Shown piece after piece: positions 61,214-64,000 of a stretch of 64,000 nt of DNA. Positions within the stretch are counted from its first letter, which is position 1, and each line of letters starts with the position of its first letter. Position numbers and translations under genes: made by a program. The stretch is from assembly GCA_964639895.1 (NCBI GenBank), contig CAZXEJ010000004.1:1-64000 (forward strand). Direction: 5' to 3'. The notes beneath the pieces were generated by a model. The model ran no database searches. It was not told the origin of the DNA and saw only the letters and a program-made list of their open reading frames with translations. The DNA comes from CAZXEJ01 sp964639895. GTDB taxonomy: Bacteria; Desulfobacterota_D; UBA1144; Nemesobacterales; JADFKM01.

Positions 61214-61630
61214 ATGGCCGATCTGGACGACGTTCTGCGCTGCAACACCCTTTTCTACGAGGCTTTCAACCAGCGCGACATGACCCTCATGGAGTCCGTC
61301 TGGATGCACGACGGGCGGGTAAGATGCGTCCACCCGGGCTGGGGCATCCTGGAGGGATGGGAAGAGGTCAGGGCAAGCTTCGAAAAGATTCTCGGCTCCG
61401 GCCTCGCCGTAATCGAGGTATCAGACGTCGAGCCGTTCGTCGCCGACGGCGAGCCCATGGCCTGGGTTACCTGTATTGAGGAGATAAGCTACAACCTCGA
61501 GGGCAATATCATCACTGCCAGGGCGCAGGCGACCAACATCTTCGAGAAAGAGGGCGGCAGGTGGCTGATGGTCCACCACCACGCCTCGGCCGTACCCGTA
61601 CAACTGGTCTCCGAAGAGGTGTTGCAGTAG
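61214..61630 (+). CDS. SnoaL-like / NTF2-fold protein, copy 2
   Basis: A 138-residue paralogue of the gene at 49268-49693, with the same blocks: VLRCNTLFYEAFNQRDMTLM, VRCVHPGWGILEGWEEVRASFEKI, TNIFEKEGGRWLMVHHHAS. The fold makes a conical pocket for a small ligand; no catalytic assignment is possible. AAGGAGGAGG stands right before the ATG, a stronger site than in copy 1. It stands alone between a hydrolase and the hisG-murA-prmC cluster. The frame opening at 61172 is leader sequence. Confidence 0.85.
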   Translation: MADLDDVLRCNTLFYEAFNQRDMTLMESVWMHDGRVRCVHPGWGILEGWEEVRASFEKILGSGLAVIEVSDVEPFVADGEPMAWVTCIEEISYNLEGNIITARAQATNIFEKEGGRWLMVHHHASAVPVQLVSEEVLQ

Positions 61631-61854
61631 GGGGCGCGACTCCGCCCCCCGCGCGCGCGACCATTGAGCAGGGCGTCCCTGCACACCTGATGACCGGGAA
61701 CGAGAACCACCCGGGCCGCCTGCCGCTGGGGCTAAGCGGCCATCGCTGCCCGACTGGGCACACACCGCGCGAGGCTCCGCGTCCGCCGGCTCACGCGCAC
61801 CGTCTCCCCCCCTCCCCCCGCCGTGGCTCCCAGCCCGAGTCGAGCGCCCCGCCT

Positions 61855-62490
61855 TCACGCTCCTCGGGCTTCGGTGCGGGCGGCTCTCAGGCGCTCGATC
61901 ATGTCCTTGATCTCGTCCCTCTTTATCTTCATGCTTACGCGGTTTACAACCAGGCGGGCCGTAACGTCGGTTATCTTTTCGAGCTCGACCAGGTTGTTGC
62001 TCCTCAGCGTCTCGCCCGTTGCGCTGAGATCGACGATGGCGTCCGAGAGACCCACGAGCGGGGCCAACTCGACCGACCCGTAGAGCTTTACCATCTCGGC
62101 GCTCACGCCCTTCTTGGCGAAGTACTCGGTCGCAATGTTGGGGTACTTCGTCGCCACCCGCACCACGGCTCCCGAGCTCAGCTCGAAGCCGCACGGGGCG
62201 GCCACCACCAGCTTGCAACGCGCGATCCCGAGGTCAAGCGGCTCGTAGAGGTCGTGGCTTTCTTCGAGCAGCGTATCGAGCCCCACGATGCCGCAGTCGG
62301 CGGCGCCGTAGTCCACGTAGGCCGGCACGTCGACTGGCCGCACGACGAGCAGTCGGACGCCGTCGTCCGGAAACTCGACGATAAGCTTCCTGCTGTCACG
62401 AGGCAGCGGCGACGAGGTCACGCCGGCGCGCCTGAGCAGCGCTTCGGCCTCGGCCAGTATCCGGCCCCTGGCAACGGCTATCGTGATCAC
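61855..62490 (-). CDS. hisG: ATP phosphoribosyltransferase, short form
   Basis: A 211-residue HisG catalytic core, first enzyme of histidine synthesis. Marks: ITIAVARGRILAEA, YVDYGAADCGIVGLDTLLE, RVATKYPNIATEYF and the phosphoribosyl-phosphate loop VDLSATGETLRSNNL. It is the short form (no regulatory C-terminal domain), which normally needs HisZ; no hisZ is in the window. The start is GTG overlapping the murA stop (GTGA), with GGAGGGAG upstream. Downstream gene of prmC-murA-hisG. Confidence 0.95.
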   Translation of the reverse strand: MITIAVARGRILAEAEALLRRAGVTSSPLPRDSRKLIVEFPDDGVRLLVVRPVDVPAYVDYGAADCGIVGLDTLLEESHDLYEPLDLGIARCKLVVAAPCGFELSSGAVVRVATKYPNIATEYFAKKGVSAEMVKLYGSVELAPLVGLSDAIVDLSATGETLRSNNLVELEKITDVTARLVVNRVSMKIKRDEIKDMIERLRAARTEARGA

Positions 62491-63743
62491 TCTTTCTCCC
62501 TCCAGATACGAGCTCCCAAGCGGCGGAGCTTCTCGTCTATGCGGTCGTAGCCGCGATCGATGTGGTATACGCGCGACATCTCCGTCCTTCCGTGGGCGGC
62601 AAGCCCCGCCAAGACGAGCGAAGCACTGGCCCTGAGGTCGCTCGCCATCGTAGGAGCACCGCTCAGCGACGGAACCCCGCGTACGACGGCGCTGTTGCCT
62701 ACGAGCTTTATGTCGGCTCCCATCCTGCGCAACTCGCCAGCGTGCATGAACCGCTGCGGGAAGATGTTCTCCGTAATGAGGCTGAGCCCGTCGGCAATGC
62801 TCATGAGCGCCATCATCTGGGCCTGCATGTCGGTCGGGAACCCCGGGTAGGGAAGAGTCGCAATGTCCACGCTGGCCGGCCGCCCGTCTCCCTGCACACG
62901 CAGCCCCCCCTCGAGCCGCTCCACACGCACGCCCGCCTCGAGCAGCTTGCCGGCCACGGCACCCAGGTTCTCGAACCTGCAGCCGCGCAACACGACGTCG
63001 CCTCCCGTTATGGCCGAGGCCACCATGAAGGTTCCGGCCTCGATGCGGTCGGGCATCACCTCGTAGCCCTCCACGGGCCGGAGCGAAGAGACGCCGCGAA
63101 TGGTGATTATGTCCGTGCCGGCGCCCTCGATGCGAGCGCCCATCCGTTCGAGCACCCGGCAAAGCTCGGTCACCTCGGGCTCGCATGCGGCGTTGAGCAG
63201 CATGGTCTCGCCCTCGGCCAGCACCGAGGCGAGCACGATGTTCTCCGTCCCCGTCACGGTGGAGACGTCAAACGGGATGACGGCCCCCCGGAGCCTGGGG
63301 GCTGCGGCCTCGATGTAGCCCTCTTCGATCTCTATCTCGGCCCCGAGCAGGGTAAGGCCCTTTATGTGCTGGTCGATAGGGCGCTCGCCTATCGCGCACC
63401 CCCCGGGCAGCGAGACGCGGGCGCGGCCGAAGCGGGCCACGAGCGGGCCCAACACGAGGACGGAGGCACGCATCGTCTTGACCAGGTCGTAGGGAGCGAG
63501 CCATCGGTCGACCTTGGAAGCGTCGATCGCAAGCGTCCCGCGCTCCAGGGTGACCCGGGCGCCCAGGAGCTCGAGCAGCCTGGCCATCGTGCGCACGTCG
63601 GCAAGGTCGGGCACGTTGGTGAACGTGCTCACCCCCTCGGCCAGGAGTGCGGCCGCCATGCAGGGCAAGACGGCGTTCTTGGCCCCGCCGATCGTGACCT
63701 CCCCCTCGAGCCTCACGCCGCCCTCGATGATCATCTTCTCCAT
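62487..63743 (-). CDS. murA: UDP-N-acetylglucosamine 1-carboxyvinyltransferase
   Basis: A 418-residue EPSP-synthase-fold enzyme, first committed step of peptidoglycan synthesis. K22-N23 (GGAKNAVLPCMAAALLAEG), catalytic C116 in LPGGCAIGERPIDQHIKGL (fosfomycin-sensitive Cys form), and FPTDMQAQMMAL are intact. It overlaps prmC by 13 bp upstream and hisG by 4 bp downstream, so the three are translationally coupled. Full length. Confidence 0.98.
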   Translation of the reverse strand: MEKMIIEGGVRLEGEVTIGGAKNAVLPCMAAALLAEGVSTFTNVPDLADVRTMARLLELLGARVTLERGTLAIDASKVDRWLAPYDLVKTMRASVLVLGPLVARFGRARVSLPGGCAIGERPIDQHIKGLTLLGAEIEIEEGYIEAAAPRLRGAVIPFDVSTVTGTENIVLASVLAEGETMLLNAACEPEVTELCRVLERMGARIEGAGTDIITIRGVSSLRPVEGYEVMPDRIEAGTFMVASAITGGDVVLRGCRFENLGAVAGKLLEAGVRVERLEGGLRVQGDGRPASVDIATLPYPGFPTDMQAQMMALMSIADGLSLITENIFPQRFMHAGELRRMGADIKLVGNSAVVRGVPSLSGAPTMASDLRASASLVLAGLAAHGRTEMSRVYHIDRGYDRIDEKLRRLGARIWREKE

Positions 63744-64000
63744 CTAGCCTTCACCACCCTGGGCACTCCGCTCAGATCCCTCGACACCGAGACGTCGACG
63801 AATCCCGAGCGGCGCAACATCCTCTCCACGCGGCCGGCCTGGCCCGCCCCCACCTCCACCAAGCACCAGCCGCCGCACGTGAGCACCCTAGTGCAATCTA
63901 ACACGAGCCTGCGTATGCAATCAAGGCCGTCTTCGCCGCCCAGAAGCGCCTCGGGGGGCTCGTAGCGCCTCACGTCCTCGGGCAGCGCCTCGTACTCGGC
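63731..64000 (-). CDS. prmC: peptide chain release factor methyltransferase PrmC, C-terminal part (cut by window end)
   Basis: The last 89 residues of a PrmC/HemK methyltransferase, which methylates the GGQ glutamine of release factors. Visible parts: AEYEALPEDVRRYEPPEALLGGEDGLDC, family-typical, and a C-terminal LVEVGAGQAGRVERMLRRSGFVDVSVSRDLSGVPRVV. The catalytic NPPY motif lies beyond the window. It overlaps the murA start by 13 bp; the order prmC-murA-hisG is common in several proteobacterial and related lineages. Confidence 0.9.
   Translation of the reverse strand, partial: AEYEALPEDVRRYEPPEALLGGEDGLDCIRRLVLDCTRVLTCGGWCLVEVGAGQAGRVERMLRRSGFVDVSVSRDLSGVPRVVKARWRR

Noticed and set aside
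1..64000. Search for CRISPR arrays, insertion sequences, phage genes and rRNA
   Set aside because: No regularly spaced repeats, transposase motifs, terminal inverted repeats or rRNA segments were found.

Overview
This is a 64 kb GC-rich chromosomal window from a Gram-negative bacterium with an outer membrane. Evidence for the outer membrane is a TolC-family protein, a large porin-like barrel, a TonB-dependent receptor, an MlaD/MCE protein and lipoproteins. Several traits are common in the Desulfobacterota ('Deltaproteobacteria') and neighbouring phyla: ferredoxin-dependent 2-oxoglutarate oxidoreductase, DapL-type lysine/peptidoglycan biosynthesis, the long proteobacterial forms of PstC and PstA, a BolA/monothiol-glutaredoxin pair, and the order prmC-murA-hisG. 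No rRNA or species marker is present, so the phylum is an inference. There are no insertion sequences, phage genes or CRISPR arrays. Promoters of the ordinary sigma-70 type are easy to read, because AT-rich hexamers stand out in GC-rich DNA.

Layout. 1-2356: extreme poly-C tract, then a flavin monooxygenase and an aldo/keto reductase. 2357-3910: gene desert. 3911-8699: zinc-type dehydrogenase, orphan NuoI-like ferredoxin, divergent korAB. 8774-14238: peptidoglycan-recycling operon murQ-anmK-nagZ plus a sodium:solute symporter. 14592-19866: tRNA-Gly(CCC), mlaD, purH, a TolC-like gene, a DsbA-like gene. 19867-21841: 2 kb desert. 21916-25059: porin with two promoters and a terminator, divergent midA. 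25060-26195: desert. 26265-33532: dapL, a cellulose-synthase-like glycosyltransferase, a hydrolase/TetR pair sharing a palindromic operator, an aminotransferase, an M48 lipoprotein peptidase. 33776-40415: pstSCAB-phoU behind a Pho-box-like promoter. 40548-49693: an unknown helical protein, an MshEN/pseudo-receiver fusion, glcEF, a CBS protein, bolA, glutaredoxin, an exported OB-fold-like protein, a 70-residue gene, a SnoaL-like gene. 49905-54787: cobalamin riboswitch operon. 54899-64000: an unknown protein, fabH, pgi, an AEC transporter with an apparent AUU start, a DUF1152-like protein, a hydrolase, a second SnoaL-like gene, and hisG-murA-prmC (prmC cut by the window edge).

How the genes work together. 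The clearest systems are cell-wall recycling (murQ, anmK, nagZ, transporter), phosphate uptake (pst/phoU) and vitamin B12 uptake. In the B12 operon a riboswitch and a ribosome-site hairpin precede a TonB receptor, a surface-type beta-propeller lipoprotein that recalls Bacteroides BtuG, and a BtuF-like protein without a signal peptide. I rate that operon the most interesting item. Other notable points are the D-to-N pseudo-receiver fused to an MshEN domain, the likely AUU start codon, the shared TetR operator, leaderless bolA and pgi transcripts, and the three long deserts.
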